In this document: piece by piece, positions 1 to 7,883 of the stretch
How positions within the stretch are numbered: the stretch's first letter is position 1
Layout of the letters: each line of letters starts with the position of its first letter
Assembly: GCF_014651135.1 (NCBI RefSeq)
Contig: NZ_BMWH01000013.1
Coordinates: 115,055-179,054 of the forward strand
Source: Streptomyces echinoruber
GTDB lineage: Bacteria; Actinomycetota; Actinomycetes; Streptomycetales; Streptomycetaceae
Length of the DNA: 64,000 nt
Direction of reading: 5' to 3'
The notes under the pieces: generated by a model
Seen by the model: only the letters and a program-made list of their open reading frames with translations
Told to the model about the DNA's origin: nothing
The model's database searches: none
Program-made: the position numbers and the translations under genes

Positions 1-546
1 CCCCTTCGCGTGGGCGCGGCCGTCCGCAGGCGGCGCCGCGCGCTGGAACTCACCCTCGCCGCCGTGGCCGAGCGCAGCGGCCTGTCGGTGCCCTTCCTGA
101 GCCAGATCGAGAACGACCGGGCCCGCCCCAGCCGCAGCTCCCTGGAGAAGGTGGCCGACGCGCTGCGCACCACCGCCGTGGAGCTGCTCGCGGCGGCCGA
201 CCCGGCGTGCAGCGTCGACGTCGTACGCGCCGAGACCACCGAGCTCTCCCCCGAGCCCCGCATGCGCTCCCTGGTGCGCGGCCACCACCAGCTGCACGCC
301 TCGGAGTTCACCGGCGACCACGACACCTGCCGCGAGTTCCAGCACCGCAACGACGAGCTGATGTACGTCGCCGACGGCGCCGTCGAGATCGAGGCGGAGG
401 GCCGCGCCTACCGGCTCGGCCGCGGCGACACCCTGTACCTCACCGGCGGGGTGCGCCACCGCTGGCGGGCCACGGTGCCGGAGACCCGCGTGATCGTCGT
501 CGCCGTCGCCGAGCACATCGAGGCGGTGCAGGACCGGACCCGCTGA
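1..546 (+). CDS. XRE-family regulator with C-terminal cupin domain (5' end missing)
   Basis: DNA-binding regulator. The N-terminal part is a helix-turn-helix of the Xre/SinR type (AERSGLSVPFLSQIENDRAR, with the usual SQIE-N pattern) and the C-terminal part, from roughly residue 100, is a small cupin beta-barrel (ELMYVADGAVEIEAEG...GDTLYLTGGVRH). This HTH-cupin architecture is known from regulators that sense small amino or polyamine-related ligands; the ligand here is unknown. The frame is open to base 1, so the true start probably lies outside the window; a GTG at 10 is the first internal candidate. Its stop TGA overlaps the ATG of the next gene, which implies co-translation with the binding protein. 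Confidence 0.85.
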   Translation, partial: PLRVGAAVRRRRRALELTLAAVAERSGLSVPFLSQIENDRARPSRSSLEKVADALRTTAVELLAAADPACSVDVVRAETTELSPEPRMRSLVRGHHQLHASEFTGDHDTCREFQHRNDELMYVADGAVEIEAEGRAYRLGRGDTLYLTGGVRHRWRATVPETRVIVVAVAEHIEAVQDRTR

Positions 547-1295
547 TGCGGCCCCCGCCGCCGAGGGTGGTGTCCCTGGTGCCCTCCCTCACCGAGGCGA
601 TCGCCGTCACCGTGCCCGGCGCCCTCGTCGGCGCCACCAACTGGTGCACCCACCCGGCCGGCCTGGACGTCACCCGCGTCGGCGGCACCAAGAACCCCGA
701 CGTCGAGCGGATCGCCGCGCTCGCCCCGGACCTGGTCGTCGCCAACGAGGAGGAAAACCGCGCCGCGGACCTGGACGCCCTGCGCGCGGCCGGCCCGGAG
801 GTGCTGGTGACCGAGGTGCGCGACGTGCCGCAGGCCTTCCGGGAACTGGAGCGGGTGGTGGCGGCCTGCGGGGCCCGGAGCCGGCCCGGCTGGCTCGACC
901 GGGCCGAGGAGACCTGGGACGGCCTGCCGCGGCCGCGGCGGCGCGCGAGCGCGGTGGTGCCCGTCTGGCGGCGGCCGTGGATGGTGCTGGGCCGGGACAC
1001 CTTCGCCGGGGACGTGCTGGCCCGCCTCGGCGTGGACAACGTGTACGCCGGGCACGCCGAGCGCTACCCGCGCGTCCCGCCGGCCGAGCTGCGGGCGGCG
1101 GCGCCGGACCTGGTGGTGCTCCCGGACGAGCCGTACCGGTTCGGCCCGGACGACGGACCGGAGGCCTTTCCGGGATTGCGGTGCGCGCTGGTGAGCGGAC
1201 GGCACCTGACGTGGTACGGGCCGTCGCTGGCGGAGGCGCCGGCCGTGCTGGGCGCGGCGCTGGCGGACGCCGGGCTGCCGCCCCACCCGGCATAA
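546..1295 (+). CDS. Helical-backbone metal/cobalamin-binding protein (BtuF-like, cytoplasmic)
   Basis: 249-residue protein of the periplasmic-binding-protein TroA/BtuF superfamily: an N-terminal VVSLVPSLTEAI segment, an ALAPDLVVANEEENR segment and a central helical linker, then a second lobe ending near LGAALADAGLP. No signal peptide or lipobox is visible, so unlike true BtuF it is predicted to stay in the cytoplasm; such versions are often annotated cobalamin-binding protein. The start ATG overlaps the stop of the upstream regulator gene (TGATG), giving a two-gene coupled unit. Binding of cobalamin or another corrinoid is a family inference; nothing in the local context (LysR downstream) confirms the ligand. 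Confidence 0.75.
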   Translation: MRPPPPRVVSLVPSLTEAIAVTVPGALVGATNWCTHPAGLDVTRVGGTKNPDVERIAALAPDLVVANEEENRAADLDALRAAGPEVLVTEVRDVPQAFRELERVVAACGARSRPGWLDRAEETWDGLPRPRRRASAVVPVWRRPWMVLGRDTFAGDVLARLGVDNVYAGHAERYPRVPPAELRAAAPDLVVLPDEPYRFGPDDGPEAFPGLRCALVSGRHLTWYGPSLAEAPAVLGAALADAGLPPHPA

Positions 1296-1304
1296 CCTTG
1301 GCCG

Positions 1305-2282
1305 ATGAGCGGAAGCGACGACCGGGCCGGGCGCGCACGGGCCGACGGCCCCGCGCCGGGGGCGCCGGCGCACCGGGTGCCGGACCTGGGGGCCCTGGAG
1401 CTGCTGCCGGCGGTGGCCCGGCTGGGCAGCCTGGGCGGGGCGGCCCGGGAACTCGGCATCACCCAGCCGGCGGCCGGCAGCCGCCTGCGGTCCATGGAAC
1501 GGCAGCTGGGCCTGGCACTGGTCGACCGCTCGCCGCGCGGCTCGCGGCTCACCGACGCCGGCGCGCTGGTCACCGACTGGGCCCGGCGGGTCGTCGAGGC
1601 GGCGGAGGCCTTCGACGCCGGGGCGCAGGCGCTGCGCGGCCGGCGGGAGACGCGGCTGCGGGTGGCGGCGAGCATGACCATCGCGGAGTACCTGCTGCCG
1701 GGCCGGCTGCTCGCGTTGCGCACCCGGCGGCCCGACACGGCCGTCTCCCCGCTCGCCGGGAACTCGGCGGCGGTGGCGCAGCGGCTGCTCGCCGGCGAGG
1801 CCGACCCCGGCTTCGTGGAGGGCGTGGCGGTGCCGCCCGGTCTCGACTCCGCCGTCGTCGCCCACGACCGGCTGATCGTCGTCACGGCACCCGCCCACGC
1901 CTGGGCCCGCCGGCGCCGTCCCCTGGCGCCGGACGAGCCGGCGGCCACCCCGCTGATCCTGCGCGAGCAGGGCTCCGGCACCCGCCAGGTCCTCGACACC
2001 GCGCTCGGCGGCCTGGCCCGGCCCCTGATCGAGCTGTCCTCCACCACCGCGGTCAAGGCCTCCGCGGTGAGCGGGGCCGGCCCGGCGGTGCTGAGCGAAC
2101 TCGCCGTGCGGGACGAGCTGTCCCTGCGGCGCCTGGTCCGCATCCCGGTGGAGGGCGTGCCCCTGCGCCGCGCCCTGCGCGCGGTCTGGCCCACCGGGCA
2201 CCGGCCGACGGGCCCGGCCCGGGACCTGCTCTCCCTCACCCGCAGGCCGGCCGCCCGGGGGACGGAGCCGGTGCCCGGGTAG
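1305..2282 (+). CDS. LysR-family transcriptional regulator
   Basis: 325-residue LysR-type regulator. The winged helix-turn-helix lies at about residues 28-85 (LLPAVARLGSLGGAARELGI, then TQPAAGSRLRSMERQLGLAL) and is followed by a substrate-binding effector domain (LRVAASMTIAEYLLPGRLLA... LILREQGSGTR). The EQGSGTR motif is typical of the CysB/YeiE-like branch, which often senses sulfur compounds or small anions; that assignment is tentative. It starts 9 nt after the preceding stop codon and could belong to the same transcript. The N-terminal 25 residues are Arg/Pro/Ala-rich and probably disordered. Confidence 0.85.
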   Translation: MSGSDDRAGRARADGPAPGAPAHRVPDLGALELLPAVARLGSLGGAARELGITQPAAGSRLRSMERQLGLALVDRSPRGSRLTDAGALVTDWARRVVEAAEAFDAGAQALRGRRETRLRVAASMTIAEYLLPGRLLALRTRRPDTAVSPLAGNSAAVAQRLLAGEADPGFVEGVAVPPGLDSAVVAHDRLIVVTAPAHAWARRRRPLAPDEPAATPLILREQGSGTRQVLDTALGGLARPLIELSSTTAVKASAVSGAGPAVLSELAVRDELSLRRLVRIPVEGVPLRRALRAVWPTGHRPTGPARDLLSLTRRPAARGTEPVPG

Positions 2283-2317
2283 GGGAGCGGCGCGGGACGC
2301 GCCCGCGGTGCCCGTCC

Positions 2318-2375
2318 GTACCAGCCGGGTGCCCCGCCCGTACCAGCCGGGTGCCCCGCCCGCACCGGCCGGGCG
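2318..2375. repeat. 22-bp direct repeat between convergent genes
   Basis: Two near-identical 22-bp units (starting GTACCAGCCGGGTGCC) at 2318 and 2340, followed by a diverged third copy starting GCACCGGCCGGG. The repeat lies 35 bp after the LysR stop, in the gap before the convergent amidotransferase gene. No coding role is visible. Confidence 0.6.
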
Positions 2376-2437
2376 GCAGGGCGCGCGGCCGGGCGGTGCC
2401 GCCGGTGCCGGCCGCACCGGGGAAGACGGTGCCGGCC

Positions 2438-3184
2438 TCACCGGGGATGGCGGTGCGGCCCGGCCGGCGCCTCCTCGCCCCGCCGGGCCGGGCGGGCGGC
2501 CGCGGCCACCAGGGCCCGCATCACCCGCAGGTCCTCGCCCATCTCCGGATGCCACTGCACCCCCAGCACCCAGGCGGCCGAGCCGGGCGCCGCCGGCTCG
2601 ATCGCCTCCACGGTGCCGTCCACGGCGTGCGCGGAGGCGATCAGGCCGGTGCCGAGGCGGTCGACGGCCTGGTGGTGGTACGTCGGCACGCGGACCTCCT
2701 CCGGGACGATCCCGGCGTAGCGCGTGCCGGGCACCGGCCGCACCGGGTGGCGGCCGAAGACGCCGGGCGTCTCCGCGTGGCCGTCGACGTGCTGGACGAG
2801 GGTGCCGCCCAGGGCGACGTTCAGCAGCTGCATGCCCCGGCAGACGCCCAGCAGCGGGACGCCCGCGGCCAGCGCCGCCTCGATCAGCGCCAGTTCCCAG
2901 GCGTCGCGCGCCGGGGCGGGCGGGCCCGTACGGGGGTCGCGCGCGGCGCCGTAGCGCGCCGGGTCCACGTCCGGGCCGCCCGCGATCACCAGCCCGTCCA
3001 GCCGGGCGACGGCGGCCGCCGCGTGCCGGGGCGCGTCCGGCGGCAGCATCGCGGCGAGTCCGCCCGCCCGCTGCACGAGCCGCGGATACCCGGCCGGCAG
3101 CAGCGCCGCCTCCAGCCGCCACACGCCCCAGCGCGCCTCGGCCTCCAGGTAGGTGCTGACCCCGATCAGCGGTCGCCCGGTCAC
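2438..3184 (-). CDS. Class I glutamine amidotransferase-like gamma-glutamyl hydrolase (PuuD/peptidase C26 family)
   Basis: About 248 residues. Peptidase C26 / gamma-glutamyl-gamma-aminobutyrate hydrolase family: nucleophile cysteine in PLLGVCRGMQLLN and catalytic His/Glu in VLGVQWHPEM, plus the usual DGLVIAGGPDVDPARYG segment. Likely removes the gamma-glutamyl group from a gamma-glutamylated amine intermediate, working after the GlnA4-like ligase encoded 1 kb away. The GTG at 3184 is preferred over an in-frame ATG at 3205 because a GGAGGGG Shine-Dalgarno sequence sits just upstream of it. The upstream region carries a 21-bp motif that recurs in the regulator/ligase intergenic region, suggesting shared control. 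Confidence 0.85.
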   Translation of the reverse strand: MTGRPLIGVSTYLEAEARWGVWRLEAALLPAGYPRLVQRAGGLAAMLPPDAPRHAAAAVARLDGLVIAGGPDVDPARYGAARDPRTGPPAPARDAWELALIEAALAAGVPLLGVCRGMQLLNVALGGTLVQHVDGHAETPGVFGRHPVRPVPGTRYAGIVPEEVRVPTYHHQAVDRLGTGLIASAHAVDGTVEAIEPAAPGSAAWVLGVQWHPEMGEDLRVMRALVAAAARPARRGEEAPAGPHRHPR

Positions 3185-3201
3185 ATGGACCCCTCCTGCC
3201 T

Positions 3202-3222
3202 GCAATGGTTCGGATGCTTACC
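3202..3222. promoter_or_regulatory. Candidate operator copy 1 for the FadR-type regulator
   Basis: Reads GCAATGGT, nine other bases, then TACC. The same 12 flanking bases with the same spacing occur at 4074-4094. The site lies just upstream of the hydrolase start at 3184. GGT...ACC ends are compatible with a GntR/FadR-type site. Inference only. Confidence 0.4.
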
Positions 3223-3314
3223 TTTGACTGCCGCCTCGGCACCGTCGCTCCGCCCGGCGCCGAGGCCCGTGCCGCCCGTGCCTCTCGTACCCGCCCGGCC
3301 GCCCGGGCCCGCGC

Positions 3315-4052
3315 CTACGCCAGGAATCCCCGCAGCAGCGCCGCCGTCCCCGCGCAGTGCTCCCGCATGATCTCCCGTGCCGCCTCCGCGTCGCCGTCCA
3401 GGACCGCCTCGACCAGCGCGATGTGCTGCCGCTGCGAGTGCTCCAGGTTGCGCACCAGCAGCGGGATGCAGTCGAGCAGGTCGTTGACGGTGGCCCGGAC
3501 CGCCGCGTACTGCGCGGTGAGCGACGGCGAGCCGCACAGCTCGGCCAGGGTGAGGTGGAGCAGCGTGTCGCGCCGGCGGTAGTCGGCCGGCGGCGCGTCG
3601 TGCGTGCCCGCCAGCGCCTCCCGCAGCCGGGCGGCCCGCTCGCCGGACAGCCCGTGCGCCGCGCACAGGCCGGCCGCGCCCACCTCCAGCACCTCCCGGA
3701 AGCGCAGCACGTCCTCCAGGTCCACCCCGGCCGCCCGGCTGCGCAGCGCGTCCTCGCCGGGCTCGTCGGCGCGCGGCAGCACGAAGGTCCCGCCGTAGCG
3801 CCCCCGCCGCGCCTCCACCAGCCCCTGCTCCTGCAGCACCTTGAGCACCTCGCGCAGCGTCACCCGGCTGATGCCGAGCCGCCGGGCCAGCTCCCGCTCG
3901 GCGGGCAGCCGCTCCCCGGCCGGGACCAGGCCGAGCCGGACCACCTGCAGGATCTGCTCCAGCGCCTCCTCGAAGCCGTTGCCGGCCCGCACCGGCCGCA
4001 GCACCGGCGCGAGACGGTCGCCCGCCCGGTCCGGTCCCGCGTCCCGCGCCAT
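3315..4052 (-). CDS. FadR-subfamily GntR transcriptional regulator
   Basis: About 245 residues. N-terminal GntR winged helix (VPAGERLPAERELARRLGIS, then RVTLREVLKVLQEQGLVE) followed by an all-helical FCD ligand-binding domain with the DTLLHLTLAELCGS and LEHSQRQHIALVEAVLDGDA segments whose Asp/His residues normally bind a metal. It is divergent from the GlnA4-like ligase and is the likely controller of the cluster. The ATG at 4052 is chosen because a GAAGGGGG stretch lies at suitable distance; an in-frame start at 4091 would overlap the candidate operator. In S. coelicolor, as I recall, a GntR gene occupies the same position beside glnA4. Confidence 0.85.
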   Translation of the reverse strand: MARDAGPDRAGDRLAPVLRPVRAGNGFEEALEQILQVVRLGLVPAGERLPAERELARRLGISRVTLREVLKVLQEQGLVEARRGRYGGTFVLPRADEPGEDALRSRAAGVDLEDVLRFREVLEVGAAGLCAAHGLSGERAARLREALAGTHDAPPADYRRRDTLLHLTLAELCGSPSLTAQYAAVRATVNDLLDCIPLLVRNLEHSQRQHIALVEAVLDGDAEAAREIMREHCAGTAALLRGFLA

Positions 4053-4073
4053 CCCGCCGCGCCCCCTTCCCAA

Positions 4074-4094
4074 GCAATGGTCGTCGGCCATACC
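4074..4094. promoter_or_regulatory. Candidate operator copy 2 in the divergent regulator/ligase promoter
   Basis: GCAATGGT, nine bases, TACC, matching the site at 3202-3222. Positions 4077-4091 within it also form an imperfect palindrome (ATGGTCG-T-CGGCCAT, one mismatch). It sits between the divergent regulator and ligase start codons, where an autoregulating FadR-type protein would be expected to bind. Confidence 0.45.
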
Positions 4095-4137
4095 TTATGG
4101 CTTCCGGCTGATCCGGAAAGCCGAAGGAGGCGCTTTC

Positions 4138-5502
4138 GTGGCAGACCGCAGGCCCCCGCTCGGCGTCGAGGAGCTGCACGCCCTCGTCGCGGGCGGCGAG
4201 ATCGACACCGTCGTCCTGGCCTTCCCCGACATGCAGGGCCGCCTCCAGGGCAAGCGGTTCGCCGCCCGCTTCTTCCTCGACGAGGTCCTCCACCACGGCA
4301 GTGAGGGCTGCACCTACCTCCTCGCCGTCGACGCCGACATGAACACCGTCGACGGCTACGCCATGTCCTCCTGGGACCGCGGCTACGGCGACTTCGCGAT
4401 GCGCCCCGACCTCGCCACCCTGCGCCGCCTGCCCTGGCACCCCGGCACCGCCCTGGTCCTGGCCGACCTCGCCTGGCACGACGGCTCCCCGGTGGCCGCA
4501 GCCCCCCGGCAGATCCTGCGCCGCCAGCTCCAGCGGCTCGCCGGGCACGGGCTGACCGCGCAGGTCGGCACCGAGCTGGAGTTCATCGTCTTCCGCGACA
4601 CCTACGAGCAGGCCTGGGACGCCGGCTACCGCGGCCTGACCCCGGTCAACCAGTACAACGTCGACTACTCCATCCTCGGCACCGGCCGCATCGAGCCCCT
4701 GCTGCGGCGCCTGCGCAACGAGATGGCCGGCGCCGGCCTGACCGTGGAGTCCGCCAAGGGCGAGTGCAACCCGGGCCAGCACGAGATCGCCTTCCGCTAC
4801 GCCGAGGCCCTGGTCACCTGCGACCAGCACGCGCTCTACAAGACCGGCGCCAAGGAGATCGCCGCCCAGGAGGGCGTGTCGCTGACCTTCATGGCCAAGT
4901 ACAACGAGCGGGAGGGCAACTCCTGCCACATCCACCTGTCGCTCACCGGCAAGGACGGCCGCAGCGTCATGCCCGGCGACGGGCCCGGCGGCATGTCCGC
5001 CACCATGCGGCACTTCCTCGCCGGACAGCTCGCCGCCCTGCGCGACTTCAGCCTCCTGTACGCGCCGAACATCAACTCCTACAAGCGGTTCCAGCCGGGC
5101 TCCTTCGCCCCGACCGCCGTCGCCTGGGGGCACGACAACCGCACCTGCGCCCTGAGGGTCGTGGGCCACGGCCGCTCCCTGCGCTTCGAGAACCGGGTGC
5201 CGGGCGGCGACGTCAACCCGCACCTCGCCGTCGCCGGGATGGTCGCGGCCGGCCTGTACGGGCTGGAGCGGGAGCTGGAGCTGCCCGAGCCGTGCGCCGG
5301 CAACGCCTACGCCGCCGGCCACACCCACGTCCCCACCACCCTGCGCGAGGCCGCCGAGCTGTGGGAGCGCAGCCCGATCGCCCGGGCCGCCTTCGGCGAC
5401 GAGGTCGTCGCGCACTACCGCAACATGGCGCGCGTCGAGCTGGACGCCTTCGACGCCGCGGTCACCGACTGGGAACTGCGCCGCTCCTTCGAACGCATGT
5501 GA
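4138..5502 (+). CDS. glnA4: Glutamine synthetase-like gamma-glutamyl-amine ligase (GlnA4 type)
   Basis: 454 residues, glutamine synthetase fold. Visible motifs: TELEFIVFRDTYEQ (metal-binding Glu), SAKGECNPGQHEIAFRY, GNSCHIHLSL and RFENRVPGGDVNPHL. Related to PuuA-type ligases that join glutamate to an amine at the expense of ATP. In S. coelicolor the GlnA4 protein next to a GntR gene was described as a gamma-glutamylethanolamide synthetase; this gene shares the context, so ethanolamine or a polyamine is the likely substrate rather than ammonia. The GTG start follows GAAGGAGG with 7-nt spacing. Followed at 10 nt by an aldehyde dehydrogenase and then an SDR, forming an operon that ends at a strong hairpin. 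Confidence 0.85.
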   Translation: MADRRPPLGVEELHALVAGGEIDTVVLAFPDMQGRLQGKRFAARFFLDEVLHHGSEGCTYLLAVDADMNTVDGYAMSSWDRGYGDFAMRPDLATLRRLPWHPGTALVLADLAWHDGSPVAAAPRQILRRQLQRLAGHGLTAQVGTELEFIVFRDTYEQAWDAGYRGLTPVNQYNVDYSILGTGRIEPLLRRLRNEMAGAGLTVESAKGECNPGQHEIAFRYAEALVTCDQHALYKTGAKEIAAQEGVSLTFMAKYNEREGNSCHIHLSLTGKDGRSVMPGDGPGGMSATMRHFLAGQLAALRDFSLLYAPNINSYKRFQPGSFAPTAVAWGHDNRTCALRVVGHGRSLRFENRVPGGDVNPHLAVAGMVAAGLYGLERELELPEPCAGNAYAAGHTHVPTTLREAAELWERSPIARAAFGDEVVAHYRNMARVELDAFDAAVTDWELRRSFERM

Positions 5503-5512
5503 GGCCACTGCC

Positions 5513-6967
5513 GTGACCGACCGACTCCCCGACGACCGGCCCTCCGGCGACCGGTCCCGCGCCGACCGGCCCTCCGGCGACCCGCCCTCCGCCGACCGGC
5601 CCGAGCCGGCCGTCCTGACCGTCCTGAACCCGGCCACCGAGGAGGTGATCGCCACCGTCCCGGCCGCCACCGCCGCCGACGTGGACGCCGCGGTCGCCCG
5701 GGCCGCCCGGGCGCAGGAGCGGTGGGCGGCCCTGGCGCCCGGCGAACGGGCCCGGCTGCTGCGCCGGTTCGCCGCCGCCGTCGACGACCACGTCGAGGAA
5801 CTGGCCCGGCTGGAGGTGCGCGAGGCCGGGCACACGATCGGCAACGCCCGCTGGGAGGCGGGCAACGTGCGCGACCTGCTGGACTACGCGGCCGGGGGAG
5901 TGGAGCGACTGACGGGCCGTCAGATCCCGGTGGCGGGCGGCGTCGACGTCACCTTCCTGGAACCGCTAGGCGTCGTCGGCGTGATCGCCCCCTGGAACTT
6001 CCCCCTGCCGATCGCCGCCTGGGGCACGGCCCCGGCGCTCGCCGCCGGCAACGCGGTGCTCCTCAAACCCGCCGAGACCACCCCGCTGACCGCGCTGCGC
6101 CTGGCCGAACTCGCCCTGGCGGCCGGGCTGCCCGAGGGCCTGTTCCAGGTGCTGCCCGGCCACGGCCGGATCGCCGGCGAGGCCCTCGTCGAACACCCCG
6201 GCGTGGCGAAGATCGTCTTCACCGGGTCGACGGCCGTGGGCCGGCAGGTGCTGGCCAAGGGGGCCGGCCACCTCAAGCGCGTCACCCTCGAACTCGGCGG
6301 CAAGAGCCCCAACATCGTCTTCGCCGACGCCGACCTGGAGGCCGCCGCCCGCGCCGCCCCCCTGTCCTTCCTCGACAACGCCGGCCAGGACTGCTGCGCC
6401 CGCACCCGCATCCTCGTCCAGCGCACCGTCCTCGACCGCTTCCTCGGCCTGCTCGCCCCCGCGGTCGAGTCCGTCACCGTCGGCGACCCGGCCGAGGAGA
6501 CCACGCAGATGGGCCCGCTGATCTCCCGCGCCCAGCTGGAGCGCGTGCGCTCCTACGTCCCCGACGGCGCCGACGGCATCCGCGGCAAGGCCCCTGAGGG
6601 CCCCGGCTTCTGGTTCCCGCCCACCGTCCTCACCGGCGTCGCCCCCGACGCCCGGGTGGCCGTCGAGGAGGTCTTCGGCCCCGTCGCCGTCGTGCTGCCC
6701 TTCGACGACGAGGCCGACGCGGTCCGCCTCGCCAACGCCACGCCGTACGGCCTCTCCGGCTCCGTCTGGACCCGGGACGTGGGCCGCGCCCTGCGCGTCG
6801 CGCGGGGCGTCCGCGCCGGCAACCTGTCCGTCAACTCCCACGCGTCCGTCCGCTACTGGACCCCCTTCGGCGGCTTCAAGCAGTCCGGTCTGGGCCGCGA
6901 GCTCGGCCCGGACGCGCTGGCCGCCTTCACCGAGACCAAGAACGTCTTCCTCAGCACGGAGGCCTGA
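5513..6967 (+). CDS. NAD(P)-dependent aldehyde dehydrogenase
   Basis: 484 residues, aldehyde dehydrogenase superfamily. Landmarks: PWNFPLPIAAWGTAPALAAGN (cofactor and Asn region), LKPAETTPLTAL, FTGSTAVGRQVL, catalytic Glu in LELGGKSPNIVF, catalytic Cys in NAGQDCCARTR, and EVFGPV. Likely oxidises an aldehyde formed from the gamma-glutamyl amine intermediate. The first 30 residues are a Asp/Arg/Pro/Ser-rich repeat (DRPSGD and ADRP units) absent from most family members and presumably disordered. It starts 10 nt after the ligase gene and is 7 nt from the SDR gene, so all three are probably one transcript. Confidence 0.9.
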   Translation: MTDRLPDDRPSGDRSRADRPSGDPPSADRPEPAVLTVLNPATEEVIATVPAATAADVDAAVARAARAQERWAALAPGERARLLRRFAAAVDDHVEELARLEVREAGHTIGNARWEAGNVRDLLDYAAGGVERLTGRQIPVAGGVDVTFLEPLGVVGVIAPWNFPLPIAAWGTAPALAAGNAVLLKPAETTPLTALRLAELALAAGLPEGLFQVLPGHGRIAGEALVEHPGVAKIVFTGSTAVGRQVLAKGAGHLKRVTLELGGKSPNIVFADADLEAAARAAPLSFLDNAGQDCCARTRILVQRTVLDRFLGLLAPAVESVTVGDPAEETTQMGPLISRAQLERVRSYVPDGADGIRGKAPEGPGFWFPPTVLTGVAPDARVAVEEVFGPVAVVLPFDDEADAVRLANATPYGLSGSVWTRDVGRALRVARGVRAGNLSVNSHASVRYWTPFGGFKQSGLGRELGPDALAAFTETKNVFLSTEA

Positions 6968-6974
6968 GCCGCAC

Positions 6975-7817
6975 ATGACCGAGCACAGCACCGAGCACAG
7001 CACCGAGCACAGCACCGAGCGCAGTACCGAGGGCAGTACCGGGGGCATCGTCTGCCGCCGCCTGGTGGGCCGTACCGCCGTCGTCACCGGAGCGGGCAGC
7101 GGCATCGGCCTCGCCTCCGCCCGCCGACTCGCCGCCGAGGGCGCGCACGTCGTCTGCGGCGACGTCGACGAGGTCCGCGGCAAGGCCGCCGCCGACGAGG
7201 TGGGCGGACTCTTCGTCAAGGTCGACGTCACCGACCCCGAGCAGGTCGAGAACCTCTTCCAGAGCGCGTACGACACCTACGGCAGCGTCGACGTCGCCTT
7301 CAACAACGCCGGCATCTCCCCGCCCGACGACGACTCCATCCTGGACACCGGCCTGGAGGCGTGGAAGCGGGTGCAGGAGGTCAACCTCACCTCCGTCTAC
7401 CTGTGCTGCAAGGCCGCCCTGCCCCACATGCTGCGGCAGCGCAAGGGCTCCATCATCAACACCGCGTCCTTCGTGGCCCGCATGGGCGCGGCGACCTCGC
7501 AGATCTCCTACACCGCCTCCAAGGGCGGCGTGCTCGCCCTCTCCCGGGAACTCGGCGTGCAGTTCGCCCGGGAGGGCATCCGCGTCAACGCCCTGTGCCC
7601 CGGCCCGGTCAACACCCCGCTGCTGCGGGAGCTGTTCGCCAAGGACCCGGAGCGGGCCGCGCGGCGCCTGGTGCACATTCCGGTCGGCCGGTTCGCGGAG
7701 GCCGAGGAGATCGCCGCCGCCGTCGCCTTCCTCGCCAGCGACGACTCCTCCTTCGTCAACGCCACCGACTTCCTCGTCGACGGCGGCATCGCCGGCGCGT
7801 ACGTCACCCCGCTCTAG
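6975..7817 (+). CDS. Short-chain dehydrogenase/reductase with repeat-derived N-terminus
   Basis: 280 residues, classical SDR. Cofactor motif TGAGSGIGLASARRL, NNAG motif in FNNAGIS, catalytic Ser-Tyr-Lys in SQISYTASKGG, and a C-terminal FLVDGGIAGAYV typical of FabG-like proteins. The preceding aldehyde dehydrogenase and ligase suggest it oxidises or reduces an alcohol/carbonyl in the same pathway. The first 23 residues are four to five STEH-like units encoded by 12-bp tandem repeats (6981-7040), so the true domain begins near residue 24 (IVCRRLVGRTAVVTG). A GGAGG lies 12 nt before the ATG, which is a long but usable spacing. Confidence 0.9.
   Translation: MTEHSTEHSTEHSTERSTEGSTGGIVCRRLVGRTAVVTGAGSGIGLASARRLAAEGAHVVCGDVDEVRGKAAADEVGGLFVKVDVTDPEQVENLFQSAYDTYGSVDVAFNNAGISPPDDDSILDTGLEAWKRVQEVNLTSVYLCCKAALPHMLRQRKGSIINTASFVARMGAATSQISYTASKGGVLALSRELGVQFAREGIRVNALCPGPVNTPLLRELFAKDPERAARRLVHIPVGRFAEAEEIAAAVAFLASDDSSFVNATDFLVDGGIAGAYVTPL
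6981..7040. repeat. 12-bp tandem repeat, five units, inside the SDR 5' end
   Basis: Units GAGCACAGCACC (three exact, two diverged) at 6981, 6993, 7005, 7017 and 7029. The unit is four codons, so copy-number change would keep the frame and alter only the protein N-terminus. Confidence 0.85.
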
Positions 7818-7828
7818 CGGCCCGCGGC

Positions 7829-7870
7829 CGGGCGCCCGGACCGGGCCGTGCGCCGGTCCGGGCGCCCGGC
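7829..7870. terminator. Hairpin terminator after the ligase-dehydrogenase-SDR operon
   Basis: Perfect 17-bp inverted repeat (arms 7829-7845 and 7854-7870, loop 8 nt) 12 bp after the SDR stop. No U-tract, as is usual for Streptomyces terminators. Confidence 0.8.
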
Positions 7871-7871
7871 C

Positions 7872-7877
7872 TACAGT
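7872..7877 (+). promoter_or_regulatory. -10 box (TACAGT) for a leaderless transcript
   Basis: TACAGT fits TANNNT and ends 6 nt before the ATG at 7884, so transcription should begin at or next to the start codon. No Shine-Dalgarno sequence is present. It directly abuts the preceding terminator hairpin. Confidence 0.55.
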
Positions 7878-7883
7878 GCCGCA

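Noticed and set aside
408..3242. Long minus-strand open frame across the first four genes
   Set aside because: Low-complexity Arg/Gly/Ala product overlapping well-supported genes on both strands; typical of antisense frames in GC-rich DNA.
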